From IMG/VR virus record IMGVR_UViG_3300042300_001193, positions 1-34,563 of that record: a stretch of 34,563 nt of DNA; one strand, written 5' to 3'. Positions 22,142-29,792 of the stretch are shown one piece after another (the stretch's first letter is position 1; the number at the start of each line of letters is the position of its first letter). The notes under the pieces were generated by a model, which did no database searches, was not told where the DNA came from, and saw only the letters and a list, made by a program, of their open reading frames with translations. The position numbers and the translations under genes were made by a program. Source of the stretch: a virus.

Positions 22142-23188
22142 ATGCCAGATAACACACAAAGCACACAACAACAAATTGCGGATCTTGTTGCCAGAGCTAG
22201 AGCAAATGGTTCAGAATCTGCAATGCAGGATGCAGTATTCTCACAAATAAGATCTGTTATACCACAGGCTGAATTTGATAAACTGAACCTCACCAATCTA
22301 GAGTCTGCCTTTACTTGGATAGCATCCAACACAGAATCAGGACTAACTGCATTTAGAGAGATGGTCACCGCCGGCGAAAACCTACTAACAATAGGCTTAG
22401 GTTTTGATATTTTCAAATCATCAAACTTGCCGAGAAAGGGCGATGTACAAAAATTTGTTTTTCCTTTTGATTTATTAGATAATGAAGGTTCTAATGGAAC
22501 AAAAAATTCATCGAGAATTGAAATTGATATAATAGGTAATTCTAATAGACCTGAGCTTACGGATACGATAGCACTTTATATGCCACCGGATATTCAAGCT
22601 AGATATAGTGCAAGGTGGCAAGACGATGCGCTAGGTGGGATGGCAGGTGCGGCTACGGAAATAATGGGAGGACTGGGACAAATTTCATCAAACGCCTCAC
22701 AAGGTGCTTCCAATGTCGCCTCTGGCATAAGAGCAATCGATGCTACCGTATTTGGTAATGTTAGACAAAGGGGTAGTAGATCAATAGTAAATCCACACAA
22801 AGCACTATTATATCAATCGCACGATTTTAGAACAATTTCAATAGAATGGCAACTTTTTGCAAGATCTCCCGAAGAAAGTGGAGCAATACATAATTTAATA
22901 AAACGATTAAAAGAAGCATCACATTCAGGAGTAGGAGGCGAAGGGGTTGCACTAGGAACAACATTTGAATATCCTGACGAAATGATTTTAAGATTTTATA
23001 GCACAGGCAAAAGTAATGCATTTATGTTTAACTTTGGTCCTTGTGTTATAACAAACTTGACCGCAAGATATGGTCCGGGTCAGGCCTCATTTTTTATAGG
23101 AACCGGTGCACCTGTTCAAGTTGACTTGAGCATAGAATTCCAAGAAATTTTCATGCTAACAAAAGACCATATAAGGCAGAATTACTAA
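22142..23188 (+). CDS. 48: Baseplate tail-tube cap gp48
   Basis: 348 residues. LYMPPDIQARYSARWQDD, NPHKALLYQSHDFRTISIEWQL, FEYPDEMILRFYSTGK, and GPCVITNLTARYGPG with FIGTGAPVQVDLSIEFQEIFMLTKDHI are the order of motifs in gp48 of T4-like phages, which caps the baseplate and with gp54 starts tube polymerisation. A Gly/Ala/Ser-rich region near residues 160-195 is a hydrophobic helix. The ribosome-binding site is poor. Its stop overlaps the gp53 ATG (TAATG). Confidence 0.82.
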   Translation: MPDNTQSTQQQIADLVARARANGSESAMQDAVFSQIRSVIPQAEFDKLNLTNLESAFTWIASNTESGLTAFREMVTAGENLLTIGLGFDIFKSSNLPRKGDVQKFVFPFDLLDNEGSNGTKNSSRIEIDIIGNSNRPELTDTIALYMPPDIQARYSARWQDDALGGMAGAATEIMGGLGQISSNASQGASNVASGIRAIDATVFGNVRQRGSRSIVNPHKALLYQSHDFRTISIEWQLFARSPEESGAIHNLIKRLKEASHSGVGGEGVALGTTFEYPDEMILRFYSTGKSNAFMFNFGPCVITNLTARYGPGQASFFIGTGAPVQVDLSIEFQEIFMLTKDHIRQNY

Positions 23189-23994
23189 TGAAACATTTTA
23201 AATATTTTCCGACAATAGAATATGATGGTTTAGTAGTTACGGATATATTTCGTAGGGCCGTTTTGCAAGAAAAGCTGAAACAAAATATTACTGGATATAA
23301 TGATGTTAGAATTCCTGAAAATTCCAGACCTGATATTTTGTCCGATCAATATTATGGCGATTCTGAGAATGAATGGTTATTCTTTTATGCCAATGATATG
23401 ATAGATCCAATACATGATTGGCCAATGAATACTAATGAATTCAATTCATATCTTGAGCAAAAATATAACAGTTCAGATCCTAGTAGAATATTTCAAAAAT
23501 TAGGACTACTTAATAACGTGTGGATAGACACTTCTGTCAGTTCAACAATAGTTAATTACCAGATACAAAAAACTACTCCGATAGAAATAAACCAAACGAT
23601 AAAACATCCATTTAGAGATGAATATCGCAAGATTATTTCTGTTGATTTGGCAAATAAAAGGTTTACAATAGAATCGGCGTTTTCTCAACCTTTTCCGTCA
23701 TCGGCATCTCAATTAGAAAGTGCTGATATTTTGACCGATATACATTCTTATTGGCAAGTATTTGAGGAAGTAGATGTGTATAATGAAAAGACTAATTCAA
23801 TTAGTGTTGAAAAAGTTCCTGCCGTATTTCAAGTTGATTATGCTACCTGGTTAAATCTTTCCGAATCAAACAGAACAAAATACAGCTTTTATGAATGGGA
23901 AATATTACAAAATGATATAAAACGTAGAAGAAGGGTGATCGATAAAACGGAAGCAAACACATTGATAAACGATTTGATTAAAATCTTCAAATAA
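23188..23994 (+). CDS. 53: Baseplate wedge protein gp53
   Basis: 268 residues. The N-terminal YFPTIEYDGLVVTDIFRRA, PENSRPDILSDQYYGDSENEWLFFYANDMIDP and HDWPMNTNEFNSYLEQKY define gp53 of the T4 group (in T4 196 residues; this form is longer at the C-terminus, with EWEILQNDIKRRRRVID before the end). gp53 joins baseplate wedges into the hexagonal ring. It follows gp48 in a stop/start overlap and is followed by the hub gene after three bases. Confidence 0.85.
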   Translation: MKHFKYFPTIEYDGLVVTDIFRRAVLQEKLKQNITGYNDVRIPENSRPDILSDQYYGDSENEWLFFYANDMIDPIHDWPMNTNEFNSYLEQKYNSSDPSRIFQKLGLLNNVWIDTSVSSTIVNYQIQKTTPIEINQTIKHPFRDEYRKIISVDLANKRFTIESAFSQPFPSSASQLESADILTDIHSYWQVFEEVDVYNEKTNSISVEKVPAVFQVDYATWLNLSESNRTKYSFYEWEILQNDIKRRRRVIDKTEANTLINDLIKIFK

Positions 23995-23997
23995 ATT

Positions 23998-25353
23998 ATG
24001 GAAAATAATGTAAACGTAAAAGATTACGTACTAAAAGAAATGCGTCTAATTGCATACAACGGACGAGATTATGATATCTCTGCCTTGCGTGGCAATTTAA
24101 TGATCTATGAGGACATTTTCGGTACACCAATGACAGGAGAATTGAGTGTGACGGATGCTATGGATCTGTGTACTCTTTTTCCATTTATCGGCGAAGAAGT
24201 TTTGCGTGTGATATTTACAAAAAGAAATCCTGAGAAACCATCAGAAGAACTTGATCCTATCATACTAGAATTTGACGTTTACAAAGTCACGGGAAGAACA
24301 ATACTTCAAACTAAAGCACAACAATATACATTTCACTTGCTTTCCAGAGAGAGTTGTAATGCATATAAAAATAAAGTGTTCAAGGGATGGAAGCACGTAA
24401 AATATTCTGATATGGTCAAAGATGTATTTAATAACTACATCACCGATACCACAAAACCAGAGCAATCTAGAAAGAAACTAATAGTAGAAGAAACATCAGG
24501 TGAGCATAACTTTTGTATTGGAAATAAAAGTCCATATGAATTGATAAACCTTTTTGCGGCCAGATCAATACCAAGCGGCTCAACGAATGGCAAAGGTCAT
24601 ATGCCACCTTATCTATTCTTTGAAACTAAAACAGATTTTAGATATGTTAGTTTGGATTCTCTATTATTGCAGGAACATACTGAAACGTATGTCAGAAGAA
24701 TTGCTAATATGAGAAATCCTGAAAACTATAGTAAAGAAGTTGAAAAGGATATTAAACGAATTGAGTTTATAGACTGGGTAGGCTGGTACGACACGATGAG
24801 ATTCCTTGATATGGGATTTTATGGCCAAGAATTGATAACGGTCGATTCGGTTTTAAGAAAATTTAACAAATACGATTTCAAAATAAATCGTGATTGGGAT
24901 AGTTTCAACAAGCTGGAACCAGAAAGGGTTATATCGGAAAATAGCCATCTTGCCGATTCTGTGATGGCACATAGAAAATTAATAAGCACAAATTTGGGAA
25001 TAGAATCCTATAATCCAGAAGAACATTCATTAAATTTGGAATCATATGCGCTGAGTAGAACTGCCAAATTGGCTCAAATGTTTTACACGAGATTCGCTAT
25101 GAGTATACCAGGCGATCCTAGACGAAATGTTGGTGAGGTCATCAAAATAGAGCTTCCTGAAGAGGCCGGAGACGTTGACTCGAACAGACCCGAAAAGTAT
25201 AATAGATATTATTATGGCAATTATTTAATAACATCATTAAAGCACCACATATCATTCACAGCATACACGATAGATCTTGAAGTGGCAAGAGATGGATTCT
25301 GGCAAAAAATTGAACACGAAGATCCATTTGAGCGATACAAGGACACTGTTTAA
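23998..25353 (+). CDS. Baseplate hub protein, gp27-like
   Basis: 451 residues (T4 gp27 391). The N-terminal part (DISALRGNLMIYEDIFGTPMTGELSVTDAMDLCTLFPFIGEEVLRVIFT) is a baseplate hub-type first domain, and NKSPYELINLFAARSIPSG with a following domain of strands fits the second. The last 80 residues (MSIPGDPRRNVGEVIKIELPEEAG..YYYGNYLITSLKHHISFTAY) resemble the tube-like hub ring that ends gp27-type proteins. The gene is placed with gp48 and gp53, supporting hub identity; sequence alone is only moderate evidence. Ends 7 bases before a strong early promoter, marking the module boundary. Confidence 0.65.
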   Translation: MENNVNVKDYVLKEMRLIAYNGRDYDISALRGNLMIYEDIFGTPMTGELSVTDAMDLCTLFPFIGEEVLRVIFTKRNPEKPSEELDPIILEFDVYKVTGRTILQTKAQQYTFHLLSRESCNAYKNKVFKGWKHVKYSDMVKDVFNNYITDTTKPEQSRKKLIVEETSGEHNFCIGNKSPYELINLFAARSIPSGSTNGKGHMPPYLFFETKTDFRYVSLDSLLLQEHTETYVRRIANMRNPENYSKEVEKDIKRIEFIDWVGWYDTMRFLDMGFYGQELITVDSVLRKFNKYDFKINRDWDSFNKLEPERVISENSHLADSVMAHRKLISTNLGIESYNPEEHSLNLESYALSRTAKLAQMFYTRFAMSIPGDPRRNVGEVIKIELPEEAGDVDSNRPEKYNRYYYGNYLITSLKHHISFTAYTIDLEVARDGFWQKIEHEDPFERYKDTV

Positions 25354-25359
25354 TTATAA

Positions 25360-25388
25360 TTGACACGACATTGTGATCGTGTTATATT
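25360..25388 (+). promoter_or_regulatory. Strong sigma70 promoter with inverted repeat in the spacer
   Basis: A perfect TTGACA (25360-25365), a 17-base spacer, and TATATT (25383-25388) with TGT (extended -10). The spacer contains an inverted repeat: ACACGA (25363-25368) and TCGTGT (25377-25382), perfect over six bases around an 8-base centre. The repeat sits where a repressor would block polymerase. It starts the accessory region and drives the DUF1937 gene. Confidence 0.75.
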
Positions 25389-25424
25389 CAACATACGCTC
25401 TACAAAGAAGAGAGGGTTGAATAT

Positions 25425-25814
25425 ATGAATAAAGTCACGTATAAACTGCATTACTTAGCGTGTCCATACACACACGCCGATAAAGCTGTAATGAAAGAAA
25501 GATTCAAAAAAGTTACCGATGTTGCGGTTGAACTTTTAAAGCAAAACGTTTTTGTTTTTTCTCCCATATCATACAATGCACCTTGGGAAGATTATGAACT
25601 ACCGCATATTTTTTCATTTTGGGAACACTTTGATAAAGCATTTGTCGAAAGATCTGATAGTGTGATAGTACTCAAATTAGAAGGTTGGGAAAAATCAGTA
25701 GGCGTAAGAGAAGAAATTAAATATGCACAAGGTCTTGGGTTGCCAATTTATTATGTAGATTGGGAACAGGTGGAAAACGGCGAACTTGCCAATATGCTGA
25801 AAGGAGAACAATAG
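25425..25814 (+). CDS. DUF1937 protein, nucleoside deoxyribosyltransferase-like
   Basis: 129 residues. [20 protein letters not shown] near the N-terminus, [57 protein letters not shown] match DUF1937, which has the fold of nucleoside 2-deoxyribosyltransferases. The family has the Tyr/Asp/Glu-type loops of base-exchange or N-glycosidase enzymes. A role in handling nucleotides or host DNA breakdown products is plausible. The phage nucleotide genes lie elsewhere in the window. Ribosome-binding site GAGAGGG. Start of the early accessory operon. Confidence 0.75.
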   Translation: MNKVTYKLHYLACPYTHADKAVMKERFKKVTDVAVELLKQNVFVFSPISYNAPWEDYELPHIFSFWEHFDKAFVERSDSVIVLKLEGWEKSVGVREEIKYAQGLGLPIYYVDWEQVENGELANMLKGEQ

Positions 25815-25815
25815 A

Positions 25816-26355
25816 ATGCCGTACATTAAAATCGAAGAAAGAAGACTTTTAGATACGTATATAGACGAATTAATAGAAAAATTGGTAGATATAGTTCATT
25901 TTGGTGAGACGGGTGATGGATTACTGGCCGGTAGATTAAATTATACTATTACCAAACTCATACTTGGTTATATTGAATTTGCTAAAGAACATGTAGATTT
26001 TTATGGTGTTGGTTATTCCGATTGGAATGAAATAATGGGTGCACTTGAGTGTGCCAAACTAGAGTTATATCGTATGCAAATTGCTCCATATGAAGATATC
26101 AAAATCAAAGAAAACGGCCCTGTTATTCCAAAGATAGAGAAAAAGACACTAAAACAATTAAAGAAGTCGGTCAAAGAGTCCAAGAAATCGTTTGAAGATG
26201 CAATTTCAAGACACAATGAAGATGTTGCACTTGGCAAACTACAGACCAAGCACAAATTTGCTTCACCTGAAGAATTGCATAAGTTTTTGGGCACAAAGAA
26301 GGGTAAGAAAGAGTTTGAAAAGGCCGTAAAAGAAGCGGAAGAAAGTGATGAATAG
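25816..26355 (+). CDS. Hypothetical phage protein (DUF6899-like N-terminal domain)
   Basis: 179 residues. An N-terminal helical domain ([73 protein letters not shown]) resembles a common small phage family (DUF6899, recalled). A lysine-rich, coiled-coil linker follows ([21 protein letters not shown]), then an acidic end. The C-terminal extension (last 70 residues) is not part of that family as far as I can tell. GGAG site; co-transcribed with DUF1937 by the 25360 promoter. Confidence 0.6.
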   Translation: MPYIKIEERRLLDTYIDELIEKLVDIVHFGETGDGLLAGRLNYTITKLILGYIEFAKEHVDFYGVGYSDWNEIMGALECAKLELYRMQIAPYEDIKIKENGPVIPKIEKKTLKQLKKSVKESKKSFEDAISRHNEDVALGKLQTKHKFASPEELHKFLGTKKGKKEFEKAVKEAEESDE

Positions 26356-26400
26356 TCTAAAGTATACTTTCTTATATTCTTAAAATGATAAAAATTGATA

Positions 26401-26429
26401 TTGATAAATATATACTACAGTGTCATAGT
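26401..26429 (+). promoter_or_regulatory. Possible promoter in the 26356-26479 gap
   Basis: TTGATA (26401-26406), a 17-base spacer and CATAGT (26424-26429), the -10 overlapping the 13-base inverted repeat ATAGTG-T-CACTAT (26425-26437). A palindrome AAAGTATACTTT lies at 26359-26370. The gap has no ORF or tRNA. The promoter is weaker than its neighbours. Confidence 0.35.
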
Positions 26430-26479
26430 GTCACTATAAAGCTAAGGAATAGTCGAGTCTTCTAAAATTAGGTTGTGAA

Positions 26480-26644
26480 ATGAAATTATCGAGTGATACC
26501 AAAGTTTTTTTGGTCGATGTAGTTGCGGTTTTATTTGTATTAACAGTTATAGTCTTATTTTCTATATTTTCCGAAGATTTAATAAAAAGAGGTGCTTTGA
26601 ATGAAACAACAGTTGTCAGGGGTTTTGAACAACCTAAAAAGTAA
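26480..26644 (+). CDS. 54-residue single-TM peptide overlapping the next gene
   Basis: ATG 26480 to TAA 26642-26644; a GAAATG start with modest SD. The peptide has one strong transmembrane helix at about residues 9-30 (VFLVDVVAVLFVLTVIVLFSI), a short basic patch and a polar C-terminus. The next ORF begins inside it at 26601 in another frame, overlapping 44 bases. Nothing identifies the role; small single-TM early phage proteins often act on host envelope or defence proteins, which is only a general remark. Confidence 0.55.
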   Translation: MKLSSDTKVFLVDVVAVLFVLTVIVLFSIFSEDLIKRGALNETTVVRGFEQPKK

Positions 26645-26912
26645 TTTGCAAGATTTAGAATCTGCAATCTTTGACTGTAAAATTATTTCTGAACTTGAAG
26701 GTCAGAGTGGACTTTCGGAAAGACTTCATCTCTATGAAAATATTGTTCATAATCAAAAGCGATTATTATCCGAGCTAGAAAGTTGGTCGCAAAAGAACGA
26801 TCATGAAAACTTTTTCCGCTGTCTCGATCAAATTAAAAAATCAATAACAGTACTATGCAATGATGCACAGTATGTTTCGGAATCTATGATTCCCGCAGTT
26901 TTAAATGGTTAA
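26601..26912 (+). CDS. Small helical hypothetical protein
   Basis: 103 residues, AGAGG site inside the previous ORF. Mostly helix: QLSGVLNNLKSNLQDLESAIF, LSERLHLYENIVHNQKRLLSELESW, FFRCLDQIKKSITVLCNDAQY, the shape of a small helical bundle or coiled-coil dimer. Two cysteines are not paired in an obvious metal motif. The stop overlaps by four bases the stop of a convergent gene. Confidence 0.55.
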   Translation: MKQQLSGVLNNLKSNLQDLESAIFDCKIISELEGQSGLSERLHLYENIVHNQKRLLSELESWSQKNDHENFFRCLDQIKKSITVLCNDAQYVSESMIPAVLNG

Positions 26913-27250
26913 TCTCTAACCTTAAATGTATTTGGCAATGGCATCAGCCATTCACAAATTATAGCAGCTTCTGGATCGGAACTTTTACCCGTATCCGAGT
27001 TCCAGGAGCCTATTTTTTCTCCAATTTTGTGATTATATAAACAAAAAAATACTTGATCAAATTCCTTTAAATTCGGTTCACTTTTTTGAAAAATTATGAT
27101 AGAATGATATCCATCTTGCTTTCTAGCAAACAATTTCATATTTTCAATATCATTAGATGTGCTTCTATTAAATCCCTTCTCAAAGAGAAGTTTGGACAAT
27201 TTATTTTTATCTTCTGATATTAATTTTAATAGTCTATTTTTTATTGTCAT
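26909..27250 (-). CDS. Minus-strand hypothetical protein in the accessory region
   Basis: 113 residues, the only leftward gene in 25-34.6 kb. The N-terminal half is basic and helical (KNRLLKLISEDKNKLSKLLFEKG), the C-terminal half beta-like (GYHSIIIFQKSEPN, FDQVFFCLYNHKIGEKIGSWNSDTG). It reads as coherent protein with phage-like codon choice, not as a shadow of a plus-strand gene: no plus-strand gene overlaps it beyond its ends. A late-like AATAAATA on the minus strand lies 37 bases upstream (27294 to 27287). It may be a late gene among early ones. No family. Confidence 0.55.
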   Translation of the reverse strand: MTIKNRLLKLISEDKNKLSKLLFEKGFNRSTSNDIENMKLFARKQDGYHSIIIFQKSEPNLKEFDQVFFCLYNHKIGEKIGSWNSDTGKSSDPEAAIICEWLMPLPNTFKVRD

Positions 27251-27272
27251 TTTAATTAGAATGATATATAAT
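27244..27272 (+). promoter_or_regulatory. Sigma70 promoter overlapping the start of the minus-strand gene
   Basis: TTGTCA (27244-27249), a 17-base spacer and perfect TATAAT (27267-27272), giving a start near 27279, about 34 bases before the ATG at 27313. The -35 overlaps the antisense gene's start codon (CAT, 27248-27250), so the two genes could interfere with one another. Confidence 0.7.
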
Positions 27273-27312
27273 GTTTTCTATATGAGTATTTATTGAGAGT
27301 TTTTTAGCATAT

Positions 27313-27837
27313 ATGAGTACTAAAATAACACTTAAACATTATCCAAAGGAGGATGAGTCGGAGAAACATTTAGATTTTCACTTTTACCGAGAATTTTTCG
27401 ACGACAATAATCTTTACTTAGAAACTAACATAGAAAATCTTTTGTCTCTTGATATCGAGACTCAGAAGGTTCGTTTAAAAATACCAGTCCCCGTTTTTCT
27501 AGAAATGTCAAAGGTGTATATCGATGTAGACAGTGATATGTTATACTTTGACGATAGAGAATCATTAGAAGAATGGGTTACGGCTTGCGTTGCAGATCGA
27601 TTGCAGACGACAAGGAAGCAAGAGCAAGATGATGCTAGTGCGAAATTTAAAAGACCTTCGTTCGATCAATTTGGCGGATGGGGTGTTCACATTTATGGAC
27701 CAATAACCGATCCAATAGAAACTCAAATTGCAAACGGAGTTGAATACTGGTCCGCCGAGATCACCAGACAAAAAAGAATATGGAAAGAAATATCAAAGAT
27801 AAGAAATAAAAACACAAAAGCGGAGAATGCGGAATGA
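27313..27837 (+). CDS. Hypothetical protein
   Basis: 174 residues. An acidic N-terminal half with beta-rich segments (QKVRLKIPVPVFLEMSKVYIDVDSDMLYF), then a helical, charged part (SLEEWVTACVADRLQTTRKQEQDDASAKF) and FGGWGVHIYGPITDP before a basic C-terminal tail. No recognised family or motif. It is the first gene of an early unit from the 27244 promoter and overlaps the next ORF by four bases (ATGA). Confidence 0.55.
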   Translation: MSTKITLKHYPKEDESEKHLDFHFYREFFDDNNLYLETNIENLLSLDIETQKVRLKIPVPVFLEMSKVYIDVDSDMLYFDDRESLEEWVTACVADRLQTTRKQEQDDASAKFKRPSFDQFGGWGVHIYGPITDPIETQIANGVEYWSAEITRQKRIWKEISKIRNKNTKAENAE

Positions 27838-28130
27838 GTTTAAGTTTATCCAAATATCTAGCCACAAATAGGGGCGATGTATATTTGATTTTTAGAAAAC
27901 TTAGAGGTTGGAACTTTGATATCAAAGATCATTCCTTGTATATGGAAAAGGATGGACTAATAGTTAGTGTTAGACTTGTTGGTCCGCCTGTGATACACTA
28001 TAGATATAAGAAGAACGAAATAAGCATTTATGTATCACCAGAGATGACGGAGCGTGTAATAAGACAGGATGGTGATGTTCAGTTAATACAAAGACAGGTT
28101 GATAAACTAATCGGAGAGAAAAGTGCATAA
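27834..28130 (+). CDS. Hypothetical protein
   Basis: 98 residues, ATGA overlap with the preceding gene. Mixed alpha/beta: GDVYLIFRKLRGWNFDIKDHSL, LIVSVRLVGPPVIHYRYKKNEISIYV and a C-terminal helix (QLIQRQVDKLIGEK). No cysteines, no membrane segment. Not recognised. Overlaps the next start by eight bases. Confidence 0.5.
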   Translation: MSLSLSKYLATNRGDVYLIFRKLRGWNFDIKDHSLYMEKDGLIVSVRLVGPPVIHYRYKKNEISIYVSPEMTERVIRQDGDVQLIQRQVDKLIGEKSA

Positions 28131-28380
28131 AGACGAAGCTGAGTGTGTTGTGACTTGCAATTCTCTACTTTCTGCATTTAGATATGCACTGGGCAGAAAA
28201 ACTTATATTGTTAGTATCGTCGTTGAAGATATATTAAGAAATTGGAATAATCTCAACGCCAATACTAGAGAATTAATTACGGATGAAATTCGTGAGGCCA
28301 GATTAGAAAATAGATTAGGTATGCGAATGGACGCAGACCAATGGGAAAAAATTTTGAGAAAGCATCTTGAAGAATCTTGA
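28123..28380 (+). CDS. Conserved small phage protein, GTG start
   Basis: 85 residues, GTG start preceded by a GGAGAG site. The core (VTCNSLLSAFRYALGRKTYIVSIVVEDILRNWNNL) matches a family of small phage proteins that I recall from many genomes but which has no known function. A helical C-terminus (DQWEKILRKHLEES) follows. It starts inside the previous ORF, implying coupling. Confidence 0.55.
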   Translation: MHKDEAECVVTCNSLLSAFRYALGRKTYIVSIVVEDILRNWNNLNANTRELITDEIREARLENRLGMRMDADQWEKILRKHLEES

Positions 28381-28436
28381 TCTGATGTTTAGAAAGAGAT
28401 TGTGTATAACATTTGTTTTTTAATAGGAGAAAAACT

Positions 28437-28760
28437 ATGTCAATTCTTTCGGAACTTTTGGGAGGGTCGCCTTTCATCGGACATTCACCAAAAAATTATA
28501 CAGTCAATTTGAATTTAGCAGGACATTCAACCGAAGATGTAAATATAGAATATAATGAATTAAGTAGAATTTTAAGCATTTCTTCGGACAAATCTAATGA
28601 ATTTGTTAGTCCTTTTAAGTATACTTATAAAATATCATCTGTGGTTGAAGCTGAGGTAGAATCGGCTGTACTAAAAGATGGATTGCTTGTAGTAAAATTT
28701 AGAGAAAAGGAGAATTTGGAACATGTGAAGAAAATAGATATAAAAAGTTCGTTTGATTGA
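28437..28760 (+). CDS. Hsp20 / alpha-crystallin-type small heat-shock protein
   Basis: 107 residues from ATG 28437 with a perfect AGGAGA site; the frame extends eight codons upstream without one. NYTVNLNLAGHSTEDVNIEYNE and LSISSDKSN, then SPFKYTYKISSVVEAEVESAVLKDGLLVVKFREKE and KKIDIKSS give the alpha-crystallin beta-sandwich order, with the GLLVVKF strand and the C-terminal extension typical of T4-like phage Hsp20s, which probably protect virion proteins during assembly. Relatives are common in marine T4-like phages. Confidence 0.75.
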   Translation: MSILSELLGGSPFIGHSPKNYTVNLNLAGHSTEDVNIEYNELSRILSISSDKSNEFVSPFKYTYKISSVVEAEVESAVLKDGLLVVKFREKENLEHVKKIDIKSSFD

Positions 28761-28777
28761 TTGTTGTAATTTTTGAG

Positions 28778-28806
28778 TTGACTAGTCGTGAGAAGTATTA
28801 TAGAAT
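28778..28806 (+). promoter_or_regulatory. Sigma70-like promoter after hsp20
   Basis: TTGACT (28778-28783), a 17-base spacer and TAGAAT (28801-28806). An inverted repeat, ATTGTAT-G-ATACAAT (28816-28830), lies at the predicted transcript start and could be an operator. Between -35 and -10 is AGTCGTGAGAA, a motif shared with the 30057 promoter. Confidence 0.6.
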
Positions 28807-28844
28807 GTATATTAGATTGTATGATACAATGTCTGTTTTGGTTT

Positions 28845-28905
28845 ACGGTATCACTAATTTTTCTGAGTCAGTTTGTGATACCGTTTTGTAAGTTTGTCAC
28901 TGACT
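28845..28905 (+). promoter_or_regulatory. Structured leader with two mutually exclusive hairpins
   Basis: The 173-base gap before the ATG at 28934 holds a perfect 10-bp stem (ACGGTATCAC, 28845-28854, with GTGATACCGT, 28875-28884) followed by TTT, a terminator-like form. Its loop arm AGTCAGT (28866-28872) can instead pair with ACTGACT (28899-28905), enclosing and opening the 3' arm. A small CTGA-G-TCAG hairpin is nested. Such alternatives are used by attenuators and riboswitches. Confidence 0.5.
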
Positions 28906-28933
28906 TTTAGTGGTAATGAAAGAGGAGAATAAT

Positions 28934-29203
28934 ATGACAGCTAATTATGAATTGCATTCGTTGTGTGAAAACATCGCACAATTTTTAGTGCAAAGATTTC
29001 CAGAATCGAATATCGCAGTATCTTCCGTAACCAATCCAAAAGCAAAAACAAGCACACCCGATGAATGGAAAATAAAGGTCTATTATCGAAATAAGAATGG
29101 TGTTGATGGAGTTTGTTTCTTTTCGGAAAGCGATAACATCAGAGACGTTTTATATAAATTGGAGTATTTCATAAATGTTGACCAACATAGTAAAGGTGCA
29201 TAG
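28934..29203 (+). CDS. Hypothetical protein behind a structured leader
   Basis: 89 residues from ATG 28934, which has a strong GAGGAG site; the frame extends to GTG 28910 without a proper site. Helical N-terminus (YELHSLCENIAQFLVQRFPES), a Lys/Trp-rich middle (DEWKIKVYYRNKNGVDG), and a FFSESDNIRDVLYKLEYFINV end. The fold may be a small alpha/beta domain; related small proteins appear in marine phages, but I know no function. The leader upstream suggests regulation. The next ORF starts 29 bases before its stop. Confidence 0.55.
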   Translation: MTANYELHSLCENIAQFLVQRFPESNIAVSSVTNPKAKTSTPDEWKIKVYYRNKNGVDGVCFFSESDNIRDVLYKLEYFINVDQHSKGA

Positions 29204-29492
29204 TCATTTTGATTTAACGCAGTGGTGTGCAAAAAATCAGTTGAACGACATGTTTATAATACAGTATAGACATGGACTTCTAACCGTAGAAAAATATGCA
29301 CAAGAAGAGTGCGAGAATCATAGTACTAGTAATTGGAACTTAATATACAGAAAGCGTATAAGTGATGATTATAATGACAATGAAATGTCCACGTATGAAA
29401 TGAAGAAAATACTCATAGAAGATCAATTAATGAATTTTGGTAAGATCAAAAATCTCTGGTATAAATTTGCTTGGAAACTGTTTCATGATTAG
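29175..29492 (+). CDS. Hypothetical protein
   Basis: 105 residues with a GGAG site inside the previous ORF. Sequence is charged and helix-rich: WCAKNQLNDMFIIQYRHG, KYAQEECENHS, YEMKKILIEDQLMNFGKIKNLWYKFAWKLF. No membrane segment or known motif. It overlaps the preceding gene by 29 bases. Confidence 0.5.
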   Translation: MLTNIVKVHSHFDLTQWCAKNQLNDMFIIQYRHGLLTVEKYAQEECENHSTSNWNLIYRKRISDDYNDNEMSTYEMKKILIEDQLMNFGKIKNLWYKFAWKLFHD

Positions 29493-29500
29493 GAACAAAT

Positions 29501-29791
29501 ATGTATTTGATTAGGAAGAAGGAGAACAATCAATATCTAAAAATTAGACCTGGCAAAAACGATTGTATAGAATTAGAAATTGATGAGGACAATCCGGTAT
29601 ACTTTGTTACTGAAAATCATTCCTTAGCAGAAAAAATATGTGATAGAAGTTCTCATTTTCACAGCATAGAAGATCTGGCGGGATATAATATAATTCCGCC
29701 ACTCGATAGAAAATGGCAAAATGAAAATGGTGAAATAAAAATTATCAGAAACATATTTGAAATTGTAGAAATTGTAATAACAATGGATTGA
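29501..29791 (+). CDS. Hypothetical protein
   Basis: 96 residues with a GGAA site. Strand-rich, acidic and compact: YLIRKKENNQYLKIRPGKNDCIELEIDEDN, VYFVTENHSLAEKICDRSSHF, then a hydrophobic C-terminal strand IRNIFEIVEIVITM. Perhaps a small barrel. No known motif. One base separates its stop from the next ATG. Confidence 0.5.
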   Translation: MYLIRKKENNQYLKIRPGKNDCIELEIDEDNPVYFVTENHSLAEKICDRSSHFHSIEDLAGYNIIPPLDRKWQNENGEIKIIRNIFEIVEIVITMD

Positions 29792-29792
29792 T

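Noticed and set aside
26359-26370. Palindrome AAAGTATACTTT
   Set aside because: Short and AT-only in an AT-rich gap; it could be an operator but has no supporting position relative to a convincing promoter.
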